64,000 nt of DNA from the NCBI GenBank assembly GCA_949317995.1, contig OX439040.1, positions 58,252,089-58,316,088 of the forward strand, read 5' to 3'. The position numbers and the translations under genes are program-made. The notes beneath the pieces were generated by a model. That model saw only the letters and a program-made list of their open reading frames with translations. It searched no databases and was not told the DNA's origin. Source of the stretch: Acholoe squamosa. Its lineage: Eukaryota > Annelida > Polychaeta > Phyllodocida > Polynoidae. This document shows positions 35,756 through 47,505 of this stretch, one piece after another (positions within the stretch are counted from its first letter, which is position 1; each line of letters opens with the position of its first letter).

Positions 35756-35843
35756 AATCTTAGGGGGTAAATACTGATGACAGCTCGCTTCTCCAGTCAG
35801 ATAGTCAAAGGGTCAGTGATTTTTCAGTCCCCTGTGGACACTC

Positions 35844-36180
35844 CCCACTTGGCAAAAAACGTGTTTTTAACGTTTGCAAACGTTTTTATTTGGTTTGGAT
35901 AAAAAACGTTTTTAAAAAACGTCATTTTGATGTTTTTAAACGTTTTTTCAACCAATTTTCAACCAAAAAAAAACGTTTGCTTTTTCAACCAAATAAAAAC
36001 GTTTTTTATTTATGTTTGTTTTACGTTAAAAAAATGTTTTTTTAACCTGATATAAAAACGTCAAAATAACGTTTTTTTGAGTATATGTAAAAACGTTATT
36101 TTGACGTTGAAAAAAAAACTTAGGAACCAAAATAAAACGTTTTTTTGACGTAAAAAAACAACGTTTTTCTGCCAAGTGGG
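35844..36180. mobile_element. AACGTT-rich foldback MITE (337 bp)
   Basis: Ends CCCACTTGGCA / TGCCAAGTGGG, as in the 94-bp copy at 15287. The interior has over a dozen AACGTTTTT or AAAAACGT blocks that can pair many ways. Confidence 0.85.
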
Positions 36181-36713
36181 TCAGTTAGGGGCCTCTAACA
36201 AGCCAGCACTGATGAAATCTCGGCCTTAATGTCATGGGGAATTTCATCACTGTTTCAGCCACAGGCAGCTGATGAAATCTTGGTATACATGTACCTGCTT
36301 CTGAAACACCCCACTGGTATGTCAGGTAGGCTATACAATTAATGCAGCTTAGGCACTTCAGTCAGTACAATGACAAGTGTACAGCAAGCAGAACCCGGCG
36401 ATGTAAGGCGGTCAGTCAAGGACAGGTGAGGGCAGTCGGCAGTCCAGACACTGAAAAGTTAATCTGATGACAAGTGTAGGCTGAGCACAGCTCATGAATC
36501 TCAGCCTTTCTGAGGGTGGTGCAGCCACATCAGCCTGTCTGGGAACAATTGAAGGTTCTGCATAGGTCAGGCACAGGTCGGGCACTGCAGTGGGATTGTA
36601 GGTGCAAGACTACCAGAGCACTGCAGCCAGACTACCTCTACCCTTGTGCACAGTGCCTTTATCCACCCTCAGCACCCCATCATACCCACTATACCCCTGC
36701 TGCTGCTGTACCC

Positions 36714-37900
36714 AGGATCGTGTTTCAATAGTTTCCACAACAGGATGGCCTCAAATCGTAGTGGGTGGTATAAGAAATGACTCCATACCAGTGACTACAG
36801 AGTGAGCTACAGTACAGGCATCAAAATAGCAGCTGCTATTTATTCAACTACTAACTCAATACCCACTACTATGAAGTCATAGCACCCAGTCGTAGGAGCC
36901 ACTATTGGCTACATAGTGACCAGTCATACCTCCTTCATGGTATAGTATGTACTCCTGTGTTCAAATGAGCATAGGGCTGTAATAAGGGTTGAGTCACTTA
37001 TTGCCAGGAGGGGGGGGGGCTTGTTAAATATAGGGGGGGCATTTTGAAAAAGACTCCCTTGGCAGGTCGGAACCCAATAAACCTTCACACTGGGGGGGGG
37101 GGGTCAAAACTAAATATGGGCAATTCACATACCCATCGTAATGCGTCATGGGGGGGGGGTCATTTTGCAAAATCAGTTTCCAGGGGGGATTGCAATCATG
37201 CCCATCTGCCCAAATCCATCAAGCCCCCCCCCCCACCTGGCAATAAATGACTCATTCCTAACTATATAAAGGTAATCCCATCTGGTCAAATGGTCACAGA
37301 CACATGGTCAATTCCTATGAAAAGGAATCATAGTTTTGAATAAGGTCAATGATCATGATTCTGCATACTGCTTTTTTTTCTAGGAGCCTATATATATAAT
37401 GCACAACACTATTAATTGGAATAATCTTGCAAGACCAATGCATAGGCTAGATCAAAAATGCATAGATGTTATGATCCCACAATCTCTCAGAGGATGATTG
37501 AGGCCAGGGATGCTATATATAGGAAGGCTCCTAGGCCTCTGTGAGTGGCCTGGGGTCAAGACCTTTCGGATCATTAGTCTATATATAGAGAATACTTATA
37601 TGATTACAAAGCAAAGAGCACAGATTGGATACATTTGAGCAAAGGAGTGCAGAGGGCAGCAGCTAAGACTACCCACTAATTATTCACATAGAGGGCTATC
37701 ATACAAGCACCCCTTATTGAGTCACTGCTCTGGTGGCTATTTAACTAGTAGGCAGTACGATCACCCACTAATGTAGCCAGCTATTTGGTCACTATCGCCA
37801 AAATCTAAAGATCAGCTGGTAAGATTTGGCCCATCTCCAGTTGTAGCTGGCTGAACCTGTCATGGAATCTATTGAAACAAGGTCCAGGTCACCTGGTCTT
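36714..37900. repeat. Segmental duplication, copy 1
   Basis: Matches 40383-42375 in two blocks: 36714-36980 with 40383-40650, and 37600-37900 with 42100-42375. Identity is about 85-90 percent by eye. Copy 1 carries the G-run MITE. Confidence 0.8.
36983..37260. mobile_element. G-run foldback MITE, copy 3
   Basis: Ends TAAGGGTTGAGTCACTTATT and its imperfect inverse, then GCCAGG-G10 against C10-CCTGGC. The sister segment at about 40650 lacks it, giving a natural empty site. Confidence 0.85.
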
Positions 37901-39198
37901 TGTCAGACACTAGTAAGTGCTTCCACTTCCGCCGCTAGGCATCCTGGGGAAGGTCTCGTGACAGGAAGTTACTCCAGGGGTAAAAACCCTGGATGCTGAA
38001 TTCTGGAAATTCTGTAAGAGCAAGAATCTGTTGTTTCCAGGAGTGACCTGTGCACAATTCTTAGAATTAGGATATATATAATATAGGACTATTAGGAGCA
38101 GGGTACACAGAAATATACATTCTGGCATAATTATGTCCTGAATTAAATAGAAGGGAATGCCCCACCCACACATATATATTGGATACCTAATGCTCTGAAC
38201 TGTGTGCAATAGGCTAAATTTACCAGAATAGTGAAAATGATGACGAAATCACTTTAATTGATTATAGTAGTAATTGATAGCCCTTTTTCATATGAAAAAA
38301 ACAACTTCTAAAGGTTCTGCACTTCATGGTCCTTATCTTGATTTTGTACATGTGTCCCCTTAACAGTACGATCGGTATTGGTATTTCATCACTGTCCAGG
38401 ATTTAATGCCACATTGAAAACTAAATGAATCCTTTTATTCTGTACCTCTTATCTGATATTAACACTTAATTGTAGGCGTTGTATCTTTTGTTTATTGAAG
38501 GTGTACTCAGATGTTGTCTTGGCGTATGTCTGTCTGGGACCCATATCTCTGAACTCAAGCAGTCAGTTTAAGAACTGCCTATACCTGTTGTTATTGTATA
38601 ATAAATACAAGGATTTGGATACTTTAAGACATGTGCACCAGCTGTCGAAGTGGAATGTTTAAACCAGCCGAGGCACCTGATGGACTACATTGTACCACCA
38701 GTCTGGGATGTTTGCCCAAGTAATAAAAGTCTTAGGCCAGGCATGTAAGCCAGACATGACATATTTTTGTTTATAAGTTTGGGAAGGTCTGGAGATAGAA
38801 ACCAGCTGAGGGGATCCTTGTGTATCAGGTGAAATGCTGCCTAGTATTTCTGTACCTACTGCACTTTCAATTAGCATCGTTACTAACGTCCCCAGTGTCA
38901 GATTAAGAAGGGGGTGGAACCAAAAGGCCTAGTTAGAAACAAGAGGTGCGCTCCTCCTATTATCCAGGACAAGGAGACAAATCATTCTTTTACAAATCCA
39001 CCACTGCAACCCCTTAGAAGTTTCAGCGGATGTTGCAAAGCCTATATACACCCTTTGTATTCCTTCCCCTAATGTGATATCTTTACCATCCACTTGCATC
39101 CAAGGGTCCTGCATCAATGAAGACATCGATTGTATTAAAAATTTGTAAAAACACGAATTAAATTTTTCAAAAACTAAAATGGCCGGAGGGTGACTTAC
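37901..39198. other. Presumed intron after exon 1d; no gene seen
   Basis: AT-rich, no supportable coding frame. Part of a putative 15.9-kb intron between exon 1d and exon 2. Confidence 0.5.
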
Positions 39199-39438
39199 CC
39201 GGATGAGAGAGATGCTGTTCACAAAAGGCGGCCTCCCATTGGCTAACATGTCGCAGCTACCAGCCTTGAGCATGCGCTGTTTGTAGGCAGGGACCATGGT
39301 TGCTAGGGACGATGCTACCTTCAGTCCTACGGCGTGGGACCTCCGCCGGAAGGACAATTTGTCCTTGATAACGTCCAACCGTGACCTCCGGGAGCCATAT
39401 TCCAGCTTCCCGGGGCTGATCTTCGGGGTGTCCGGCAT
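39199..39438 (-). CDS. Candidate distal alternative first coding exon of the TRPA1-type gene (exon 1d)
   Basis: An 80-codon exon with a strong start context (GCGGCC before the ATG at 39438) and a consensus donor gtaagt at its 3' end. A polypyrimidine acceptor (tttttccag) lies 8 bases upstream of the ATG, so a non-coding exon must precede it. The peptide is basic: KLEYGSRRSR and DKLSFRRRSHAVG resemble the KMSFFRRIS units of the proximal first exon. It ends in phase 0 with SLIR. Joined to exon 2 this gives SLIR-AARDGLLDVVES, a natural entry into ankyrin repeat 1. The resulting protein would be 1175 residues. The link to TRPA1 is inferred from phase, strand and similarity. It could instead be the first exon of a separate gene whose next exon I cannot see. 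Confidence 0.6.
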
Positions 39439-39446
39439 GGCCGCAC

Positions 39447-40382
39447 CTGGAAAAAGTAATAGATAAAGGTTAATTAAAATATTCAAATAATTCTCATATC
39501 AGTTTTGACTTCCATCAAGCTATAAGGGGGATTGACACATCACTTCTTTGATCATCAGAAAGGCAGGGTGGTATTATCTTTCAAGAATTGAGAAAGAAAT
39601 GAATGCAGCTGGCCTCCCATTGCCCCTTCTTCGAAACATATCGAAATGTAAGCTGGAATTGATGTTATCTGTGAGGTTTTTTAGATATATCCACTAGCTG
39701 TATCTTAACCCCTAAATTAGGGTCCGCATGATGCCTCTATCTTGATGATCCTTTGTTGTCATGATGTATCAATGTCCTACCAGCGACAAATTGGCCGGCA
39801 TTGCATCGGTGTTTCATACCCTTCGGAAGTGCTACCCTGTAATCAGGTTGACATGACGGATGAATGGAACCCTGGCGAGTTACTCATCATGGCTACATTC
39901 ATGCATCATGCAGTCGTTAAAGGGTTAACATAGGATTCATGAAGTGAGTGTCTTTTGCAATTAAGATAAAACAAAGTTAGTGTTGATGTACATAAATGAA
40001 TAACAATCTGAATTGATCATTAAGCACGACATTCAGATTACATATTCTATATATTCTGCTACATAGTATATGCCTATCTGATAACGCATGTCCTTCCGTG
40101 CTGCTGCCGTTGGCTGCCTGGTACTGGTACTACTGGTACTGATAACACCGGACCAGTTCCTCATATCACCCACTTCCCAATGCAGCTGGAAATGATAAGA
40201 GTGGAGTTGTAAGGTACTGGAAGTACTCGTACTGATATACCTCTATCATATATAATGTGCCTTCACAATAACACTGCTCCAAATCTGTCCCAGCCACAAC
40301 TCATATCTCAATGAACTGCACTGCATATTGTGTTCCTCTTTGTGTATTGTAAATCTCATTTCTATGTCCTAGCATACCCTGT
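39447..40382. other. Upstream of exon 1d; 5' UTR exon not identified
   Basis: The acceptor at 39447-39448 requires an upstream non-coding exon on the minus strand. I cannot place it from sequence alone. Confidence 0.5.
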
Positions 40383-42375
40383 CAGGATCGTGTTTCAATA
40401 GTTTCTACGACAGGACAGCCTCAAATCGTAGTGGGAGGTATAAGAAATGACTCCATACCAGTGGCTACATAGTGAGCTACAGTACAGACCTGAAAATAGG
40501 AGCTGCTAATTATTCAACTACTGACTCAATACACAACACTATAAAGTCATAGCACCCAGACGTAGGAACCACTATTGGCTAAATAGTGACCAGTCATACC
40601 TCCCTCATGGTCTAGTTTGCACTTCTGTGTTCAAATGAGCACAGGTCTGCAGTACATATATAATACTAATATAAAGGTGATCCCACCTGGTTACCCCCAC
40701 TTAAAAATCTTTTACATCATAGACCTAGCTGCTGGGTCAACTCGCAATGTTAGTGCAGGGTGAAAATGAAGATTGACATGTAAGGTTGGTGGCACCATGT
40801 TTGGAATCAGGTTATGGTTCCCATTGTATACTGTGGGAAAAAACATGGCCAAAAGATGGGCAAAAACAATTGCCCCCGCCCAAGGAGTGAGATGCAGGGT
40901 GGGCAGAGGGTGTAGGAGTGAGACGCAGGGTGGAGTGGGAGGGGGCAGTGTAGGATAACCTTATCCCCTTTACCAAATCCAGCCCCCACCCCTGGCCACT
41001 GTACCCATAATTCCAGGGCCAAAGGTGCTGGTCACAGGTATTGGGATATATGTGCGTGGATTCATTATAATGATGTAACATTATATAAATTGAAACTTAT
41101 ATATGTGGAATCATCTATGATATTGTAAGAATACTGTATTTTAATGCACATTTGTTTGCTTACTTTGAAATGTTTGTGGTAGCCTGTGGTTACTACAGAC
41201 TACTTGGAGGTGGAGTTAGGAAAAGGTGTGAAAACTTGTCAGATTTAGCCATAATCCATACAGGCTGTAGTGGTGCAAGCTGGGACTTACTCCAGGGTGT
41301 GGGAAGCTAGGTATAATGGAAGGTGCAATAGCAATGTGTGAAATCTCCTAGAGGAGGAGTACATATAGAGTTGATTTCTCAGTGGAGAGACACACCCCTT
41401 ACCAGAGTCAGGACAGGATATCAGGACAGCACACAGCAGCCAAGAGCACCATGGAGGAGGCATGGTTGAGGTTTGGGTGTAGCTCTGTCCTGGGCCAGGG
41501 ACAGTTACATTGGTGCAGTAGTCCCAACAAAAGGACCTTAGGCAGGTATGAGGTTGAGTTACACCTTGGAACTGTGGAGGCCAGCCTGGACTGTCTCGGG
41601 TGGGTGAGGTGCTAGGAAGGCATTTTGCCCAATAAGGTATTGTGATCTTTACTTTGAATTCTGCTTTGTATTGTATCCTTGCTCTATGGTGTTGGAACAG
41701 TTGTTGTACATCCACTGTGCTAATGGTTTTGTAGGTGCAGATTGTTGTAATCTGAGTGATATAGCTATGTGCTATGGAGATATTGTTTGACATTTGGAAT
41801 GTAAATTGAGAGTTGTACATAATTGAAACTATTGAGAATAATTTGTGACATATTGATAAAGATATCTCTCGAGATAGTGAATAACACCAATAAATGTATT
41901 ATGAAACCACATTCTAGCTCCCTTTTGATATGCAGTAATACATTTAGATCCCAAGGATTTTGATAGTTATTAGTAACTGGAATATAGTATAAAGAGTAAT
42001 ATAAATGTTAAGGGGAAAGGACTTGATTCTACCCCCTATTCCAAATCTACCCGGACTCAGTAGTTTCAACCTCCCCCTAACACAGGGTTACAGGTATTAG
42101 AGTAAAGAGCCCAGATTGGGTACATTTGAGCAAGGGTGTGCAGAGGGCAGCAGCTAAGACTACCCACTAATTATTCACACAGGGGGTTGTCATACCAGGG
42201 TCCCTTATTGAATCACTGCTGTGGTGGCTATTTAGCCAGCAGGCAGTACGATCACCCAGTAATGTAGCCTGCTATATTAAGTCACTCTGGCCAAAATCCT
42301 AAGATCACCTGGTAGGTTTTGACCCATCTCAAGTCATAGCAGGCTGAACCTATTGAATCTATTGAAACAACGTCC
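40383..42375. repeat. Segmental duplication, copy 2
   Basis: Same blocks as 36714-37900 but with about 1.4 kb of different sequence (40700-42095) between them, where copy 1 has about 0.35 kb. No convincing gene lies in the extra part; the 77-codon frame at 41382-41615 matches no family I know. Confidence 0.75.
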
Positions 42376-43849
42376 TGGATCGAAAAGGAAACATCTAGCT
42401 TTATAATTGGATGACTTTCCAGGGATGCAATTTCATGTTTGCCAATGTGTAGGAACCTTGATCTGACAATATGAATGTGGCCTATTTGGTACTTGACAGC
42501 CTCAAAATATCAAAGACAGCCCCTTCCCCTATTAATCCTAAACAAATTTCCCATAGGATCTGTGAAAATCATTCGGGTCAACTTTTTGACCATCAAGTGT
42601 AGGAAATCCTACAGATGTAGGAGAAATCACATCCCTGCTTTCAGTAAGGAATTGGGTGTGAGGAGGAGGAGGGAGATGACCGGCGGAATTCCTGGCAGCA
42701 GGAAGTCGGCACAGTTGGCCTAAGAAACGTAATCTTAAATATTTAGTTGACGCTGTTTCCTTTTTTTTCCTTTTTTTTTTCTTTTGCAGTCAGTGACTCA
42801 TTAGTAAACAGCCAGTTTAAGATATATAAGATAATAGGTAAATTAGAAGTCTAAAAACAATCATGTGAATTCGGTGTAGGTGCTTAAAAAATATGGATGC
42901 TATCGTGAATGAAACTACCAGACCTTACATCCCAATGGGGACAGAATACTCAATCAACGTTAAAATATCATTACTCAACGTCGATCAGCGCTGATTTAAC
43001 ATTTTAAATTTCAAGTCGATTCAACGTTCTGTGCCCACTGAGATTGGCCATGATAAGGTGGTGGATCATTGATATGATAAGATTGCAGTTTAGTGCGTAC
43101 TCTTGGACATCTCTCCCAGTACCATCTGTAAGTCACATTGGTGCATTCCTAGCTGAGTGCTGCCAGCAGGAGGTTATAACAGGAGAGAATGGAGGGGAAG
43201 TATGGCTAACTAGAACCACACATGGCCCACGTGTTGCCATGGATACAGGAATTAACCTGCATGGAGGTGACCAGGTACACGATACAAACTTTGCCTTGGT
43301 GTGTTGGCCATCATATCGATTTGATGTTAGAACTGCATGTCAAGAATTGATATGTGAAAACAATGGTTTTTACTCGAAATGCTAGATTGTGGTCAGAATA
43401 AGAAAAAAGGAGTAAGAAACACAAAGCATACATTAGAATGTGCAAATTACTTTCAGAAACCAAATTCTTCAGCAAGATGGGATGAGCAGATGTGGCTTCA
43501 TACCCTAAGCTGCAAACTGTTGGCAGAAGTAATGATGAAATGACATTTGAAGACTTTAGAAAACTTCTGTCGAAAACTGAAATGCTACTGCTAGCTTCCC
43601 CAAGACTCCTTTTTCCTCTCTTTCGTGGCATTCCCCGTCAACAGTAATCATCCAGTATGTAAAGCCTACCAGTAATCAGTCTTCATCTAATATTATGACC
43701 TTCGTGAAATGCATTACCAGTACGTTGTATTCCTGGAAGTCTCCTATCAGGAAGTGCCTTCATCATTCAGAAAAGGGAGCATGAGCATTTGGTGTGAATT
43801 CCTAATAGATCTTGTGTGCAATACCGAGAAACCGGGGGAGGGAGGTCAA
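42376..43849. other. No gene seen
   Basis: Contains the small MITE at 42932-43041. Frames at 43044-43385 and 43311-43631 show no domain I recognise. Confidence 0.5.
42932..43041. mobile_element. Small MITE with TGGGCACAGAA-type ends
   Basis: Left CCAATGGGGACAGAA, right TTCTGTGCCCACTG, with ATCAACGTT / AACGTTGAAT inside. Confidence 0.55.
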
Positions 43850-44120
43850 ACCCAATGCTGATGGATGAAGTTTCCCTCCCGGGATTCCCTGAATTGCTCA
43901 CGCACCTTAGTCTTCAGGATGAGATCGGGCAGCTTTGAAACCAAGAAAATGTTGGGAATTAGCTATTTCTTTTATAATGAAATCCATAATTGAGCAATTG
44001 TTATGTAGAGATAGGAAATATCCCTTATCTATACTTTTCCACTGAAGATTCCATTCTAGAAAATTATGCATAGATGGAGCACCAGGGATGAGGGAATGCA
44101 TGTGAAGAGTCCACCTGGAT
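43850..44120 (+). pseudogene. Vestige of a lipocalin 3' flank
   Basis: The words ATGAAGTTT, TTCCCTGAATTGCTCA, GGCAGCTTTGAAACCAAG, GCACCAGGGATGAG and GAATGCATGTGAA occur in the same order in the 3' flank of the broken lipocalin (46270-46420). No lipocalin exon is visible upstream, so the gene itself is lost. Confidence 0.5.
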
Positions 44121-45325
44121 ATGTGTGAGGCAGTGCTTTAGGCATAAAGGTCAGGCTAAGAAGTCACAACACCCCCTTCAACAGCACCATCACACAATGC
44201 CCATAGTCTGGTCTATGCAGTCAACTAGAAAATGCTTGCTGCCATTGCCAAACACATCTGCAGCCCAGACTGGGGTCTTCTACCCTTATGTTTATTTGAC
44301 GCTATCAAAGTTTACCTTCATCAAGTCAGAGGCACAGGAAGCAGTTTGAGAGGAGGGGCAAGGGGGTTTTCGGGTATTTGTGACCCCTTCACTCTGACCT
44401 TTTTTAGGCTTGACCTTTGTAGGGTTAATCAAAGGGAGAAGGGGAAATCTTCCCCATCCCCGCCTCTTATGCCCTTGTCAAGTAAACGACCATATGCAAT
44501 TAGGCTCTTTGACTGATTGTTAAACTAAACTATTGATGAGACCAGCATGGTCAACATTAAGTCCTGGATAAATACATTTGTGCCCCCAGCATAGACACAG
44601 GCTCTGTTCAATGGCTCTGCCTGGAAAGCAATGTTTGCTCCATGTATTATCGAAATGAGGAAAAGCAGTGCCGGATTCAGAAATTTGAAAATAGGGGAGA
44701 CTCAATTTGCAGAATTTCCATCACAGGGGCCTTTGAGGAAAAACGATAATTTGCCCCCCCCCCCGAAAAAAGGAGGGGGGAGATCCACATTTTATGATAT
44801 ATAGTTTCCTACATCAGGATCAGGATAGATAATTTAGATATTGGGTACAAAATGAAAAATCTGAGATAATTTTTTTGATTGGATCCTTCCAAAGTCCATA
44901 TTACCTATACCAAAATCATCAGTAGAGCTACCAGGGGAGTGAGATACATTTAAGTGATGTATATCGACCTAAATCTATATGAGTCTACACTCATGGTCAA
45001 ATCAATTAGATTTTACAGCCCACGTTGTTTTTGGCCCCATGTCAACTGTATGTCCTTAAAAAAGAATTAGATGTATACATATTTTCCTTTTTACTTACAT
45101 TGCCGTTCTATGTAGCCTGTGTAACTTTACATGACAGCAATTATATATGTTTACTACTTGTATGATCATGAAATGGATTTTTCTGTCTTATCCTTAAAAT
45201 CTTGATATCAAGGGTTATATAACTTGGTCAAAACCTGGGAAAATTTAAGAAGATGGCATATGGTGAATTGTGATTGAGTTGCGGATAACACTCATGTTGT
45301 TGGTCTCATTTAAATCCTGTAGGCC

Positions 45326-45333
45326 TATATAAG
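45326..45333 (+). promoter_or_regulatory. TATA box of the broken lipocalin copy
   Basis: TATATAAG about 90 bases before the ATG. The 130 bases upstream match the intact gene, including GGTTATATAACT, AAGAAGATGGCATA and GATAACACTCAYGTTGTTGG. Confidence 0.7.
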
Positions 45334-45414
45334 TAGCCCTACAGAGAAAGCCATGTCATTTTTGACAATATCTCCACAACTTACAGTCTGAGAGAACAGA
45401 CCAGCACTATTACT

Positions 45415-45911
45415 ATGTTATCAGCTCTGATTGGAAGCCTGTTGGCCCTGACACTGGTCCCCTGTGCACTGTGCCAGACCCTCCCTCTTAGGTTCAATGA
45501 AGCAACGTATGTGAAATGACTGAAAAACTACCTTTTGGCTCAAGATGAAATGGTGGTTGGCTTAGGGTGATTTTTGGTATGCCCCATAAATTGTGGCATC
45601 CTAGTCAATGATCCTATCTTGAAGCAATGGTCTATAACTTTGCCCAGAAACTATGTTTGCTATATTTTTTATGGGGATATTGTAGATATACAATCAATGA
45701 TTTTTCAGACTGGATTATCAAGCTGGGCGCTGTTGAGAGTGGTCTGTATGAGTATTCCATAGTGACCGTCCCATTGCACCTAGCACTCTTCGTTCTCACC
45801 CATGATGTCTCAAGGTTTAGGGCAAAGTATGAACAAGAGGTCCTGACTTACCTCAACCAGAATGGCTTTGACTCCCGTCTCAATGAACCTATCAAGACCT
45901 ACCATGCATGA
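45415..45911 (+). pseudogene. Truncated lipocalin paralogue (exon 1 start and exon 4 only)
   Basis: A decayed tandem copy of the apolipoprotein-D-like gene. 45415-45489 encodes the signal peptide (SALIGSLLALTLVPCALCQ) and TLP, then departs from the parent and stops at 45519. The GxW motif, exon 2 and exon 3 are missing. 45709-45911 is exon 4 with its acceptor intact, but a 4-base CATG duplication after KTYH shifts the frame to a stop and removes the last cysteine. No splice from the exon 1 remnant to exon 4 keeps the frame. Its 3' 80 bases are almost identical to the intact gene, which suggests recent exchange. It probably makes no functional protein. Confidence 0.85.
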
Positions 45912-47293
45912 GAAGGATTATATATATGCCCCAAGCCAAGAATGATTCAATGTTGATTATGTGTTTATCTATTTTGTCATCTGCTTCTAATTTGATGTGT
46001 AAAATGCGATATATTTTTCAGCCTTTATTGTTTGCAAATGATAAAAATAAGTTAATGAAACTAGGTGTAATAGTGTTTTGGTTTGTTCAAAGGAGACAGA
46101 TATAACTAAGTGCAATGAGAGGCCAAACTCCCTTCGTGCCAAAGGAAGTTCCTACATTAGACAAAAGTATTTCCCAATGTCCATCCCTTGGTGACATCTG
46201 AGGAGTACCCAGTAATTTCTGATAGCTCATGCTACCATATTTTTTGGATATGGAGAAAAGTGTTGATAAATGAAGTTTGAAATGTGTTCCCTGAATGGCT
46301 CAAGTCCCGTAGTCTATGACTGAGGCCAGGCAGCTTTGAAACCAAGACAGGGGATTGGAAGTGAAAAGGGTGGAGGGTGCACCAGGGATAAGAGAATGCA
46401 TGTGAAAAGTACATCTGAGGACCCCTTTAGAAACTGATTAGTTGTGAAAAGTTCCCCTATAGACGGGGCTCGCATCCCCCACAGCCCTGGTCAAAATCAG
46501 CCACTGGCCTTTAGAATGATTAAAGTGTTGCCTTTATCGTAGTTAGTAACTAACTAGTTACTGTGATCAAAGGAGAAATATCCTCCAATAACATGGGCAG
46601 CATCGACATCATTTTTGTCTTTTCTGGATTTCCTTTAAAGCTCATACTGCATGTACCTCCTGGCATAATCAGTACAAAAATCAGGTATTTTTTCTGGTTT
46701 ACTCCCACATCTATTAAATGCCAATTTAATCGGATTTTACAGCCCCTTTCTTCTGAGGCACGCCTCCACAGGTTATGCTCTTCTGTACTTTCTCAGGCAT
46801 TTGGTATGTCTCTGAATACTGGATTAGCAAAAAACTGTTAGAGAAATTATATAGGCTCCTGCTTCATTTATTTCCTTTTCTATCACCGTAAAACCCTCCA
46901 TATAACCTGGACCAAAGTAACTATAAGCCACACCCTGGGTCTGAAATGGTTGACATTCCTTACTTAAGTTTATTATGTAAAACCCCGCACATATGCCACA
47001 CCCTGAACTCAGGAAGATTCTGTAAGCCGCAGTGGACTCTTAAAATGGTCCATAAGCCACGGAGTATACGCAGGGTTTTATGGTAGTCTTGGTATGCAGC
47101 TGTAAGTAATATTACAGTGATAGTCACTTCTTTATGACTATGAAGGAGGCCTACGCAGGGCCTTATCCCCTTAATCTTCATATCAGGGGTTATATAACTA
47201 GCCAGTAGCTGGGAGGATATAAGAAGATGGCATACGGTGACTTTTGAGTAAGGTGATGATAACACTCACGTTGTTGGCCTCATGCAATTCCTG

Positions 47294-47301
47294 TATATAA
47301 G
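47294..47301 (+). promoter_or_regulatory. TATA box of the intact lipocalin gene
   Basis: TATATAAG 76 bases before the ATG. The surrounding block from about 47160 is conserved with the upstream copy. Confidence 0.75.
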
Positions 47302-47376
47302 TAGACCTGCAGAGCGCACTATGTCACTTCCTTAGATATCATTAAAACATAGAGAGCACAGACCAGAGACATCACA

Positions 47377-47505
47377 ATGTTCACAGCTCTGATTGGAAGC
47401 CTGTTGGCTCTGACACTGCTTCCCTGTGTGCTGTGTCAGACCCTCCCTGAGCCAGAGACAGTCAAGGAGCTGGATGTGCCCAAGTACCTTGGTCGTTGGT
47501 ACCAG
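47377..47505 (+). CDS. Lipocalin exon 1: signal peptide and GxW motif
   Basis: Residues 1-43, ending YLGRWYQ in phase 0; donor gtgagt. Confidence 0.92.

Noticed and set aside
41287..41820. 177-codon minus-strand frame
   Set aside because: Opposes another frame, no domain, low-complexity start; lies in a repeat-derived segment.
43311..43631. 106-codon minus-strand frame starting MPRKRGKRSL
   Set aside because: The basic start looked gene-like, but there is no domain, splice context or conserved pattern I can name.
45415..45911. A functional short lipocalin by splicing the exon 1 remnant (CTTAG|GT at 45494) to exon 4
   Set aside because: The junction is out of phase with exon 4, and exon 4 itself has a frameshift.
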